A stretch of 64,000 nucleotides of DNA, from the NCBI RefSeq assembly GCF_027912835.1, contig NZ_CP115768.1, positions 496,001-560,000 on the forward strand, given 5' to 3'. The stretch comes from Paracoccus sediminicola. GTDB lineage: Bacteria; Pseudomonadota; Alphaproteobacteria; Rhodobacterales; Rhodobacteraceae. A program made the translations under genes and the position numbers. Below, one piece after another: positions 17,633-25,668 of this stretch (its first letter is position 1; every line of letters begins with the position of its first letter). Below the pieces are notes generated by a model. It worked only from the letters and a program-made list of their open reading frames with translations. It was not told where the DNA came from and did not search any database.

Positions 17633-18223
17633 ATGAGCCTGTTGCTATTTTCAAATATCGTCCTTTGGATCGTCGTGGTGATCCAGATTGCGGTCATCTT
17701 TGCGCTCGCCCGCCAGATCGGCATTCTGTTCGAACGGGTCTCGCCGGTCGGCGCGATGATCTCGGACAGCGGACCCGCGCTTGGCGACAAGGTGCCGGGC
17801 ATGGCGCTGCCTGATCTGAACGGCCCCGGTCTGACGCTCGGCGGCGGCGACAAGGCGCAGCTCGTGTTCTTCCTGTCCACCAGTTGCCCGAACTGCAAGG
17901 CGCTGCTGCCCGCGCTGAAATCGATTCGCGCCGATGAGGGCCAGTGGCTTGACGTGATCCTCGCCTCTGACGGGCGCGAGGCGCTGCATCGCCGGCTGAT
18001 CGAGGCCGAAGGCCTGGACAGCTTCCCCTATGTGCTGTCCTCGGAGCTCGGCATGAGCTTCCGCGTCTCGAAACTGCCCTTCGCGGTGCTGATCGACCGC
18101 CACGGCAAGGTTGCCGCCAAGGGGCTGGTGAACAGCCGCGAACAGCTCGAAAGCCTCTTCACCGCCTCGGAAACCGGCATCCCCTCTTATCAGGCCGCCG
18201 TCGCCGGCATGACCCCTAGCTGA
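17633..18223 (+). CDS. aauD: Thioredoxin-like amine dehydrogenase maturation protein MauD/AauD
   Basis: A 196 aa protein with an N-terminal membrane anchor (about residues 4-26) and a periplasmic thioredoxin-fold domain. The active site Cys-85-Pro-Asn-Cys-88 occurs in FFLSTSCPNCKALLP, and a cis-Pro region follows in SKLPFAVLIDRHG. MauD assists disulphide formation or isomerisation in the Cys-rich small subunit. It starts one base after aauE ends. Confidence 0.9.
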   Translation: MSLLLFSNIVLWIVVVIQIAVIFALARQIGILFERVSPVGAMISDSGPALGDKVPGMALPDLNGPGLTLGGGDKAQLVFFLSTSCPNCKALLPALKSIRADEGQWLDVILASDGREALHRRLIEAEGLDSFPYVLSSELGMSFRVSKLPFAVLIDRHGKVAAKGLVNSREQLESLFTASETGIPSYQAAVAGMTPS

Positions 18224-18250
18224 CCCACGCCACCCGGAAAGGAGACTGAC

Positions 18251-18781
18251 ATGTCCCGCATCATGGAAAACCTGCTCAAGCGTTTCGACAAGGTGATCGA
18301 GACCAATATCCGCGCCTCGGCCCGACAGCATGGGCGGCGCTCGTTCATGGCCCGGACCGGAGCCGCGATGCTGGGCGCGGCGGTTGTCACCCCGGTGCTG
18401 CCCTTCGACCGGCGCGCCAATGCCGCCAGCCCCGCCACCAGCGGAGAGGACCCGTGCAGCTATTGGCGTCACTGCGCCATCGACGGCTTCCTTTGCGAGG
18501 AATCCGGCGGTACGCTGACCACCTGTCCGCCCGGCTCGACCGTGTCGGCGGTGGCCTGGGTCGGCACCTGCTCGAACCCCGATGACGGCAAGGACTATCT
18601 GGTCAGCTATAACGATTGCTGCGGCAAGCCCTTCGTGCCGAGCGCGACCTTCTGCAACCAGAACAAGGGCGAGCGTCCCGGCTATCAGATGGGGCTCTAT
18701 AACGACATCAACTGGTGCCTCGCCAATACCGACAAGGGCTATCACTGCACCGTGTCGCTGGTTGTCGGGATGGCCGAATGA
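18251..18781 (+). CDS. aauA: TTQ amine dehydrogenase small (beta) subunit, AauA/MauA-like
   Basis: Catalytic subunit carrying tryptophan tryptophylquinone. The 176 aa precursor has a long leader with a twin-arginine-like motif (GRRSFMARTG, residues 28-37) and a mature part rich in Cys. Trp-103 (AVAWVGTC) and Trp-155 (NDINWCLAN) align with the two tryptophans cross-linked to TTQ in methylamine dehydrogenase (Trp-57 and Trp-108), and Asp-122 (YNDCCG) with the active-site Asp-76. It has 10 cysteines, not 12: the pair corresponding to Cys-38 and Cys-86 of the Paracoccus methylamine enzyme (numbering from memory) is missing, and one extra residue lies between Asp-122 and Trp-155. The next gene overlaps by 4 bp. 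Confidence 0.92.
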   Translation: MSRIMENLLKRFDKVIETNIRASARQHGRRSFMARTGAAMLGAAVVTPVLPFDRRANAASPATSGEDPCSYWRHCAIDGFLCEESGGTLTTCPPGSTVSAVAWVGTCSNPDDGKDYLVSYNDCCGKPFVPSATFCNQNKGERPGYQMGLYNDINWCLANTDKGYHCTVSLVVGMAE

Positions 18782-19224
18782 TGCCCCGCCTCGGTCTGGT
18801 CATGCTGGCCGGTCTGCTGGCCGGTCCGGCGCTCGGGCAGGAGGCTGCGGATGGCGCTGCGCTGTTCGATCAAAGCTGCGGGGCCTGCCACAACACCGGC
18901 GGCACAGGCACGCCGGGCCTTGCCCCGCCGCTCGACCGGCCGGATTTCTGGCAGGCGCTCGGCGATGACGGCCCTGAATTCATGGCCCTCGTCATGACCA
19001 AAGGCATGAACATGCCGATCACCGTTCGCGGAGAGATGTATTCGGGCATTCCGATGCCCGCCGTGGCCGGGGTCGAGGATGAAGACCTCGCCACCATCGG
19101 CAGTTGGGTGCTGACCGAGCTGGGCGAAACCGAACAGGAGCTCACCGCCGAGGCCATCGCGGCGGTGCGCGACGGCGACAAGGGTCAGGACGCGGTCAAA
19201 GAGCTGCGCCCCGAGACCGAGTGA
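18778..19224 (+). CDS. Periplasmic monohaem cytochrome c (amine dehydrogenase operon)
   Basis: A 148 aa precursor with a signal peptide (about residues 1-20) and one haem site, Cys-34-Gly-Ala-Cys-37-His-38, early in the mature chain. Several Met residues (MTKGMNMP, GEMYSGIPMP) can supply the sixth ligand. The start overlaps the small-subunit stop (ATGATG), so it is coupled to the enzyme. In the Alcaligenes faecalis aau cluster the gene after aauA also encodes a small cytochrome c (from memory). It is the likely electron acceptor in place of amicyanin or azurin. Confidence 0.88.
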   Translation: MMPRLGLVMLAGLLAGPALGQEAADGAALFDQSCGACHNTGGTGTPGLAPPLDRPDFWQALGDDGPEFMALVMTKGMNMPITVRGEMYSGIPMPAVAGVEDEDLATIGSWVLTELGETEQELTAEAIAAVRDGDKGQDAVKELRPETE

Positions 19225-19229
19225 AGCCG

Positions 19230-19694
19230 ATGCCGTCCCGCCCGAAGCTCGCCGGGATCTTTGCGCTGATCCTGTCGCTCGCCGTCTGTCCGGCGGCGGC
19301 GCAGGATCTGTCGCCGGAAAAGGCGCGAAAGACGGCGCGCGCGAATTACATCCTGCATTGCTCTGGCTGCCACGGGCTGACCGGGCAGGGGACCATCGCG
19401 GGCGGCATCCCGGCCTTTCCCGATTCGGTGCAGCATATCGCGGATGTCGAGATCGGGCGCGACTATATCCTGCATGTGCCGGGCGTGATCGGCACGAAGA
19501 TGAGCGATGCCGAGATCGCCGGCGTGCTGAACTACATCCTTGACGAATGGGGCGAGGGTAAAGGGCATTTCACCGGCGACGAGGTCACAAGGCGGCGGGC
19601 CAGCACGGTGGGCAATGTGGTTCTGTTCCGGCGCGAGGTGGTCAAGACACTCGACGCCTCGGGGATCGCCATCGCCGATTATCCATGGCCCTGA
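19230..19694 (+). CDS. Second small cytochrome c of the amine dehydrogenase operon
   Basis: A 154 aa exported protein: signal peptide to about residue 24 (CPAAAQ), then a single haem motif Cys-44-Ser-Gly-Cys-47-His-48 and GVIGTKMSDAEIAGVLNYILDEW, a class I cytochrome-like C-terminal helix with a possible Met ligand. The C-terminal 45 residues are outside the core fold. A GTG at 19221 overlapping the previous stop is an alternative start. It probably passes electrons on from the amine dehydrogenase or the first cytochrome. Confidence 0.82.
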   Translation: MPSRPKLAGIFALILSLAVCPAAAQDLSPEKARKTARANYILHCSGCHGLTGQGTIAGGIPAFPDSVQHIADVEIGRDYILHVPGVIGTKMSDAEIAGVLNYILDEWGEGKGHFTGDEVTRRRASTVGNVVLFRREVVKTLDASGIAIADYPWP

Positions 19695-19715
19695 GCGGGC
19701 AGGGCGGCGCGGCGA

Positions 19716-20345
19716 ATGCGGGCACTCGCGGCATTTTTCATCCTGATCTTCGCGGTGAGTTTCCTGGGCCAGCCGCGTCTCGGTGCCGGGTGGATTTGGG
19801 ATCTGGGGCAGGGTATCGGCTTTGCGGCTTTCGCCGGTCTGCTGTTCCAGATGATCCCGGCGCGGCGGCAGGGGACCGGTCGAGCCCATGCGCGGATCGG
19901 GGACGCGGTGGTGATGTTCATGTTCGCGCATGGGTTCTGGCTGCTGCTGAGCGATGATGTGCTGCGCGTCTATCTGCAACCGGGCGCGCCCTTGCATATG
20001 TGGCTCGGGCTCGCCGCGCTTCTGCTGCTGACGGCGCTGAGCGTGCTGGCGCATCTGCCCGAGCGGATGCGTCTGCACCGCCACTATGCGCAGTTCCGGC
20101 TGTGGCATCGCTGGCTGGGCGCGCTCGCCACGATTGCCGCGGCGCTGCATATCGTGCTGAGTGGCTTCTATCTGCCCGGCTGGCCTTCGGTCTTGGCCCT
20201 CGTGGCGCTGTCCCTGCTCTGTTGTCTGGGTCGCGGGGCCTGGGGCTGGCTCGGTGCGCCGTTTCAGGTGCCGCTTTCGGCCTATGTCGTCGGCGGGGCC
20301 TGTTTCGCCGCGGTATTTGCCATGATCCGGAATTTCGGGACATGA
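19716..20345 (+). CDS. Ferric-reductase-like/cytochrome b-like membrane protein
   Basis: A 209 aa protein with five to six hydrophobic segments. His residues occur in or next to the helices (FAHGFW about residue 68, LHMWLG about 90, LWHRWLG about 130, AALHIVLSG about 145), a pattern like the ferric reductase/cytochrome b561-type transmembrane domain that binds two b haems. No flavin or NAD domain is present. It lies between small cytochromes and a tetrahaem cytochrome, so a transmembrane electron-transfer role is plausible. Specific family membership is uncertain. Confidence 0.65.
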   Translation: MRALAAFFILIFAVSFLGQPRLGAGWIWDLGQGIGFAAFAGLLFQMIPARRQGTGRAHARIGDAVVMFMFAHGFWLLLSDDVLRVYLQPGAPLHMWLGLAALLLLTALSVLAHLPERMRLHRHYAQFRLWHRWLGALATIAAALHIVLSGFYLPGWPSVLALVALSLLCCLGRGAWGWLGAPFQVPLSAYVVGGACFAAVFAMIRNFGT

Positions 20346-20710
20346 AATGGGCGCTCGCGGTGCTGTTGCTCCTGGGTGCGGCGCTCGTGATCTTGCGGCG
20401 ACCCGGGGCCGACCCTGCGATCGGTCGCGCGGCGCTGCCTGCGGGCGGTCCGCCGATCCTGCCGATGCGTTTCGTCCATGACGATCACGTCCAGGTGCCC
20501 TGTGCGAGCTGCCATCACGAATTCATCGACCGCCGCCCCGGCCCCCCCTGCCTCAGCTGCCATGTCACCGATCCGAAAGTCAGCCCGTTGCTGGAACAGC
20601 AGTTTCACAGGCTGTGCCGCGATTGCCATGTCTCGGACCATGCGGCGGGTGCGGCCTCGGGGCCGACGCGATCCTGCATCGGCTGCCACAGCCCGGATCA
20701 CGAATTCTGA
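20342..20710 (+). CDS. Small membrane-anchored tetrahaem cytochrome c
   Basis: A 122 aa protein with an N-terminal hydrophobic anchor or signal (residues 3-17) followed by four haem-binding motifs: CASCH, CLSCH, CRDCH and CIGCH. An extra His follows the first motif (CASCHH), and PMRFVHDDH precedes it, recalling cytochrome c3/c7-like folds with bis-His ligation. The ATG overlaps the stop of the b-type-like membrane protein (ATGA), so the two are translationally coupled. It is unlike the larger two-haem MauG (about 350-400 aa). Role unknown: electron transfer or cofactor maturation in the amine dehydrogenase system. Confidence 0.8.
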   Translation: MKWALAVLLLLGAALVILRRPGADPAIGRAALPAGGPPILPMRFVHDDHVQVPCASCHHEFIDRRPGPPCLSCHVTDPKVSPLLEQQFHRLCRDCHVSDHAAGAASGPTRSCIGCHSPDHEF

Positions 20711-20722
20711 ACCCGGCGCCGC

Positions 20723-21151
20723 TCATTCAGCCGCCTCGGCCTCCAGCAATTTCTGCATCTCGTCGCGCATGACGAATTTCTGCGGCTTGCCCGTGACCGT
20801 CATCGGCAGTTCCGGGACGATGCGGATATGGCGCGGGATCTTGAAATGCGCGATCTGTCCCTTGCAGTAATCGCGCAGCGATTCAGCCGATGGCATCTTG
20901 CCCTTGCGCGGCACGACCCATGCGCAGACTTCCTCGCCGAATTTCGCGTCGGGGATGCCGAAGACCTGCACATCGCTGATCTGTTCGTGGCGGATCAGGA
21001 ATTCCTCGATCTCGCGCGGATAGATGTTCTCGCCGCCGCGAATGATCATGTCCTTCACCCGCCCGACAATGGTGCAGAACCCCTCTGCATCGAATTCGCC
21101 CAGATCGCCGGTGCGCATCTGGGCGGGCCTGTCCCCGCCCCGCTGAGACAA
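20723..21151 (-). pseudogene. Truncated acyl-CoA synthetase: C-terminal domain only
   Basis: The 142-codon open frame encodes only the C-terminal subdomain of an AMP-dependent acyl-CoA ligase. It begins at the A8 hinge ([30 protein letters not shown]) and ends with the catalytic-lysine region [17 protein letters not shown]. The roughly 400-residue N-terminal adenylate-forming domain is missing; upstream on this strand there is instead a terminator-like hairpin and the aldehyde dehydrogenase gene. The break is near 21120. Best read as the remnant left by a deletion or rearrangement. Confidence 0.8.
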
Positions 21152-21153
21152 AG

Positions 21154-21183
21154 GCGCGCGGCACCGGCGAGGGCGCCGCGCGC
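21154..21183 (-). terminator. Hairpin downstream of the aldehyde dehydrogenase gene
   Basis: A perfect 9-bp GC stem (GCGCGCGGC / GCCGCGCGC) with a 12-nt loop begins 22 bp beyond the aldehyde dehydrogenase stop on the minus strand. It is followed by CTTTGTCT rather than a long T-run, so it is a weak or Rho-assisted terminator candidate. Confidence 0.5.
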
Positions 21184-21205
21184 TCTGGTCGGGTTGGTGC
21201 GGCTG

Positions 21206-22609
21206 TCAGCCGCGGGCGACGTTGATGACCTGCATCTGGGTATACTCGGCCAGCCCTTCGACCGATTGCTCGACACCGAGCCCCGATCCCTTGAACCCGG
21301 CCATCGGGATATGCGGACCGATATTCATCTGCTGGTTCACCCAGACCGTGCCGGTCTCGATATTGCCGGCGATCTCGGTGGCCTTCTCGACATCGGCCGA
21401 ATGCACCGAGCCGCCCAGCCCGTAATCCGAGTTGTTCGCCCGCGCGATCACGTCGTCCACATCATCGAAGCGGATCACCGGCAGGATCGGGCCGAACTGT
21501 TCCTCGTCGACGATCTTCTGCCCGTCCTTCACATCGCGGACGATGGTGGGAGCGATGAAGTAACCCTTTCCCTCGCGCACCTCTCCGCCCGCGATGACCT
21601 TGCCGCTCGCACGGGCATCCTCGATAAAGCCTTTCACCTTCTCGAATTGCGCCTTGTTCTGGATCGGGCCCATCGTGGTGCCCTGTTTCAGCCCGTCATC
21701 GAGCACCGTGGTCGAGGCGATATCGACAAGCGCATCGCAGAATTCGTCATAGATCTCGTCATGCACATAGGCGCGCTTGACGGCCAGACAGACCTGACCG
21801 GCATTGAAAAACGCGCCGCCATAGACCTTTTCGGCGGTCTCGCGGACATTCACATCGGGCAGGATGATCGCCGGATCATTGCCGCCCATTTCCAGCGTGA
21901 CGCGCTTCATCGTGTCGGCAGCACTGGCCATGATCCGCTTGCCAGTCTCGGACGAGCCGGTGAATCCGATCTTGGCGATGCCGGGATGTGCGGTCATCTT
22001 CGGGCCCAGATCATTCGCGTCGGTCAGAATATTGACCAGACCGGCCGGAAAGATCTTCGCGCAAAGCTCGCCCAGCTTCAGCGTCGTGACCGGGGTGGTC
22101 GGCGCCGGTTTCAGCACCAGCGCATTGCCCGCCATCAGCGCCGGGCCGATCTTCCAGCAGGCCAGCAGAAGGGGAAAGTTCCACGCCACGATCGCGCCCA
22201 CCACGCCGAGCGGCTTGTGCCGCGTCTCGATGCGGAATTCGGCATCGTCCTGGATGACTCGGTCGGGAAGTTCCAGCGTCGAGGTGTGCATCAGATAGCC
22301 CTGGCTCCACTCGACCTCGCCCTGTGCCTCGGGCAGGGGCTTGCCCTGTTCCTGGACCAGCGTGCGGGCCAGATCGTCGGCATTGTCGCCGATCGCGGCG
22401 GCCAGCTCTTCGATCTTGGCGCGGCGTTCCGCCATGGATTTCTTCGCCCAATCTTTCTGCGCCGCCGCCGCCGCCTCGACCGCGCGGTCGAGATCGGCCT
22501 CGCTGGCATGCGGCACACGCGCAAACACCTCTTCGGTGGCCGGGTTGATGACGTCGAGCATCTTATCGCCTGCGACGAGCTGCCCGTTGATGAGCATCTT
22601 GTGATCCAT
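21206..22609 (-). CDS. NAD(P)-dependent aldehyde dehydrogenase
   Basis: A 467 aa cytosolic aldehyde dehydrogenase oxidising an aldehyde to the acid. It has the cofactor/active-site segments WNFPLLLACWKIGPAL, FTGSSETGKRI, the general-base Glu in LEMGGNDPAI (about residue 240) and the nucleophile Cys in FFNAGQVCLAVKR (about residue 273). The start at 22609 is chosen because GGGAGGA lies just upstream of this ATG. It converges with the amine dehydrogenase operon, so oxidation of an amine-derived aldehyde is plausible. Substrate is not readable from sequence. Confidence 0.88.
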   Translation of the reverse strand: MDHKMLINGQLVAGDKMLDVINPATEEVFARVPHASEADLDRAVEAAAAAQKDWAKKSMAERRAKIEELAAAIGDNADDLARTLVQEQGKPLPEAQGEVEWSQGYLMHTSTLELPDRVIQDDAEFRIETRHKPLGVVGAIVAWNFPLLLACWKIGPALMAGNALVLKPAPTTPVTTLKLGELCAKIFPAGLVNILTDANDLGPKMTAHPGIAKIGFTGSSETGKRIMASAADTMKRVTLEMGGNDPAIILPDVNVRETAEKVYGGAFFNAGQVCLAVKRAYVHDEIYDEFCDALVDIASTTVLDDGLKQGTTMGPIQNKAQFEKVKGFIEDARASGKVIAGGEVREGKGYFIAPTIVRDVKDGQKIVDEEQFGPILPVIRFDDVDDVIARANNSDYGLGGSVHSADVEKATEIAGNIETGTVWVNQQMNIGPHIPMAGFKGSGLGVEQSVEGLAEYTQMQVINVARG

Positions 22610-22753
22610 GATTCCTCCCATGTCCGGCCCTGTGCCGGTATCCGCGACGAGGCTAGCATTCGCGGCCCGGTAAGGTCTCGGCCCGGCGCGCCAGAAATTG
22701 GGACTGCCGCGCCAATGAAACTCTTTCGGTTCAGTCGCTTGCAGAGGCGCGGA

Positions 22754-24790
22754 TTAAAGATGCCGCGCCAGCCGCAACCCGTCATAGATCGCCGCATGGG
22801 TATTGCGCGAGGCGACCGCGTCGCCGATCCGGAACAGCCGGAAGGAGCCGTCGGGATTGGTCTCGATATCCTGCGGACGTCCGGCGACGAAAGCCTCGTA
22901 ATCCACCTCGCCGAGATTGCGCGATTGCGGTTTCAGTTCGAAATACAGCTCATCCAGGGGCCGCGTGCCGTGATTGACCACCACCTGATCGACGACCCGC
23001 TCGCGGCTGACACCGCCATAATCCGAGCCGAGCGTGGCGCGCAGCTTGTTGCCCTCGCGCGCGACTTCCTCCAGCCGCCAGGTCACGGTGAATGTCGTGT
23101 CGCGGCCCTGCATGGCGCGCATATAGGGGACCAGATTCATCGCCATCACCTCGGGGGCGAACATCCGGTCCGGGGTGACGATCTCTGTCCGCGCTCCGGT
23201 GGCAGAGATCAGGTCGGCGGCCTGCAATCCGGCGTGATCGCCCGCATCGTCGAAGACCAGCACGTCCTGACCGGGCCGCGCATCGCCAGAGAGGATGTCC
23301 CAGGCCGACACGACCAGCTCGTTGCCGGCGCGCAGTATCTCGGTATGGGGCAGCCCGCCCGTGGCAATGATGACCTCGTCCGGGTCGGTCGCGATCACGT
23401 CCTCGGCCTCGACGAATGTGTCGAAGCGGAAGCCGACGCCCATCTTGAGGCATTGTTCATAGCGCCACTGGATGACCGAGATCATCTCGCGCCGCCGCTC
23501 CTGCTGGGCGGTCAGGCGGATCTGGCCGCCGGGCTGGCTGGCGGCTTCCAGCACCGTGACCTGATGGCCGCGCTCGGCGGCGACGCGGGCGGCCTCCAGC
23601 CCGGCAGGGCCTGCGCCGACCACCGTCACGCGCTTCGCCGAAGGCGCTTTCGCGATCAGATGCGGCTGCTCCAGCTCGCGCCCGGTCGAGGGGTTGTGGA
23701 TGCACAATGCCATGCCGCCCTGATAGATCCGGTCGAGACAGTAATTCGCGCCCACGCAGGGACGAATATCGTCCTCGCGCCCTTCGACAAGCTTGCGCAC
23801 CAGATGCGGATCGGCCAGATGCGCGCGGGTCATGCCGACCATGTCCAGCTTGCCCGAGGCAATGGCGTGGCGCGCCGTGGCCAGATCGGGGATCTTCGCG
23901 GCATGGAAGGTCGGGATCTGCGTTTCGGCCCGGATCTCTCCGGCGAAATCCAGATGCGGCGCGTTGCGCATCCCCTGGATCGGGATCACATCGGTCAGGC
24001 CGGGATCGGTGTCGATATGGCCGCGCACCACGTTCAGAAAATCCACCAGCCCGCTGGATTTCAGCCGCCGCGAGATTTCGAACCCGTCCTCCTTGCTGAT
24101 CCCGCCCGGCAGGCGCTCATCGCCGGTATATCGGATGCCGACGATGAATTCCGGCCCGCAGCGGTCGCGGATCGCCTGTAACACCTCGACCGAGAAGCGC
24201 ATCCGGTTGTCCAGATCTCCGCCATAGGGCGCGTCGAGATCATTGGTCAGCGGCGACCAGAACTGGTCGATAAGATGGCCGTAAGCCATCAGCTCGATCC
24301 CGTCGAGACCGGCGCTTTTCATGCGCTCGGCGGCGTCGGCATAATCCTCGATCACACGCGCGATGTCCCAATCCTCGATCTGCTTCGGAAAGGCCCGATG
24401 CGCCGCCTCGCGCTCATGACAGGATGAGAGGGTGGGCAGCCAGTCATCCTTGTCCCATCGTGTGCGGCGGCCCAGATGGGTGAGCTGGATCATCACAGCA
24501 CAGCCCTCGGAATGGCATTCATCGGCAACTTTCCTCATCCAGCCGACCACTTCGTCACGCCATGCCAGGATATTGTTGAAGGCGGGCGGGCTGTCGCGCG
24601 CGACGCTGGCCGAACCGGCGGTCATGGTCATGGCGATTCCGGCCTTCGCGCGTTCGACGTGATAGGCGCGATAGCGGTCTTTCGGCATCCCGTCTTCGGG
24701 ATAGGCCGGTTCGTGGCTGGTAATCATGACGCGGTTCTTCAGCGTCAGATGCTTGAGCTGAAACGGCTGGAGCAGGGGGTCGTTCGACAT
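22754..24790 (-). CDS. FMN/FAD N-demethylase-like oxidoreductase (trimethylamine dehydrogenase / DgcA family)
   Basis: A 678 aa enzyme with an N-terminal old-yellow-enzyme TIM barrel (start FQLKHLTLKNRVMITSHEPAY; LMAYGHLIDQFWSP around residue 180), a cysteine cluster loop and a C-terminal FAD/NAD-type domain (VTVVGAGPAGLEAARVAAERGH). This is the architecture of trimethylamine and histamine dehydrogenases, DgcA dimethylglycine demethylase and N-methylproline demethylase. The iron-sulphur loop reads CVGANYC...ALC: where trimethylamine dehydrogenase has CxxCxxC the second Cys is Ala. The neighbouring Rieske system suggests a methylated amine substrate. The gene is divergent from a TetR gene. Confidence 0.82.
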   Translation of the reverse strand: MSNDPLLQPFQLKHLTLKNRVMITSHEPAYPEDGMPKDRYRAYHVERAKAGIAMTMTAGSASVARDSPPAFNNILAWRDEVVGWMRKVADECHSEGCAVMIQLTHLGRRTRWDKDDWLPTLSSCHEREAAHRAFPKQIEDWDIARVIEDYADAAERMKSAGLDGIELMAYGHLIDQFWSPLTNDLDAPYGGDLDNRMRFSVEVLQAIRDRCGPEFIVGIRYTGDERLPGGISKEDGFEISRRLKSSGLVDFLNVVRGHIDTDPGLTDVIPIQGMRNAPHLDFAGEIRAETQIPTFHAAKIPDLATARHAIASGKLDMVGMTRAHLADPHLVRKLVEGREDDIRPCVGANYCLDRIYQGGMALCIHNPSTGRELEQPHLIAKAPSAKRVTVVGAGPAGLEAARVAAERGHQVTVLEAASQPGGQIRLTAQQERRREMISVIQWRYEQCLKMGVGFRFDTFVEAEDVIATDPDEVIIATGGLPHTEILRAGNELVVSAWDILSGDARPGQDVLVFDDAGDHAGLQAADLISATGARTEIVTPDRMFAPEVMAMNLVPYMRAMQGRDTTFTVTWRLEEVAREGNKLRATLGSDYGGVSRERVVDQVVVNHGTRPLDELYFELKPQSRNLGEVDYEAFVAGRPQDIETNPDGSFRLFRIGDAVASRNTHAAIYDGLRLARHL

Positions 24791-24987
24791 GACAAGAGCC
24801 TCGCGTGAATCGGTGCCGCACATGCGCTGAAAGCGAGTTTTCGAAAAATGTTCAGTTGTGTCAATTAAAAGTTCATTCCTGTCGCGTGCCGGGACAGTCC
24901 GGCGGGCGACGGGATGCCTGTGGGAACAGTCCTGCTTCCTGAAACCTATCCGTTCCAGTATCTTGTAAGCATGTCGTGAAAATAGAC

Positions 24988-25668
24988 ATGAACGAACATT
25001 TCATGGACAGCATTGCGCGGACCCGCTATGTAACGGCCATGTCACAGGGCCATCTCCCCGAGCGCGGCTGGCGCGGTTCACGCGAGCTTTGGCTCGATGC
25101 CGCCTATGAGATGCTGATCCGCAAAGGGGTGGGCGCGGTAAAGATCATGCCGCTTGCCGCTTCGTTGAACCTGTCGCGGACCAGCTTCTACTGGTTCTTC
25201 AAGGATCGACGGCAGCTTTTGCAGGGGCTGCTTGACCGCTGGGACGAGGCCACGACCGAACCCTTGGTGGCGGCGACGCGGGACTATGCCGCGACCGAGA
25301 CCGAGGCGATGCTGAACGTGCTCGCAGTGTTCTTTGCGCCCGGCCGTTTCGACACCAGTATCGAGCTTGCGGTGCGAAGCTGGGCGCAGCATGACGCCGA
25401 GGCGCAGCGCCGCCTGCAACAGGCCGACGAGACCCGGCTGGCGGCGCTTTGTGCCCTGCTGGAAGGCTGGGGCCATGCGCCGGACGACGCCGATGTAAGG
25501 GCGCGGACCATCTATCTGGCGCAGATCGGCTATATCTCGATGCGCGTGCAGGAAAGCCTGTCCGAACGGCTTCAGCGCGTGCCGCGCTATGTCGAGATCT
25601 ACACCGACAAATGGCTCCCCGCGCAGGAGCTGGAGCGTTTCAAGGCGCAGATCGGGCATCGCGACTAG
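24988..25668 (+). CDS. TetR-family transcriptional regulator
   Basis: A 226 aa regulator. The N-terminal helix-turn-helix is recognisable from ELWLDAAYEMLIRKGVGAVKIMPLAASLNLSRTSFYWFFKDRRQLLQGLLDRW (about residues 31-83), where LSRTSFYWFF is the recognition helix. The C-terminal ligand domain is unremarkable. No clear ribosome binding site decides the start: GTG 24976, ATG 24988, ATG 25003 and ATG 25042 are all in frame. It is divergent from the demethylase gene over a 165-197 bp region and is its likely regulator. Confidence 0.82.
   Translation: MNEHFMDSIARTRYVTAMSQGHLPERGWRGSRELWLDAAYEMLIRKGVGAVKIMPLAASLNLSRTSFYWFFKDRRQLLQGLLDRWDEATTEPLVAATRDYAATETEAMLNVLAVFFAPGRFDTSIELAVRSWAQHDAEAQRRLQQADETRLAALCALLEGWGHAPDDADVRARTIYLAQIGYISMRVQESLSERLQRVPRYVEIYTDKWLPAQELERFKAQIGHRD

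Noticed and set aside
15960..18781. Assignment as methylamine dehydrogenase (mau) rather than aromatic amine dehydrogenase
   Set aside because: Not excluded, but the missing mauF, mauG and amicyanin, the cytochrome directly after the small subunit and the aromatic context favour the aau type.
20342..20710. Tetrahaem protein considered as MauG
   Set aside because: MauG has two CxxCH motifs in about 350-400 residues with a peroxidase fold; this protein has four motifs in 122 residues and one N-terminal membrane anchor.
20828..24181. A 1117-codon open frame on the plus strand
   Set aside because: It is antisense to the clear aldehyde dehydrogenase and demethylase genes; its His/Arg/Asp-rich composition is typical of the complementary strand of high-GC coding DNA.
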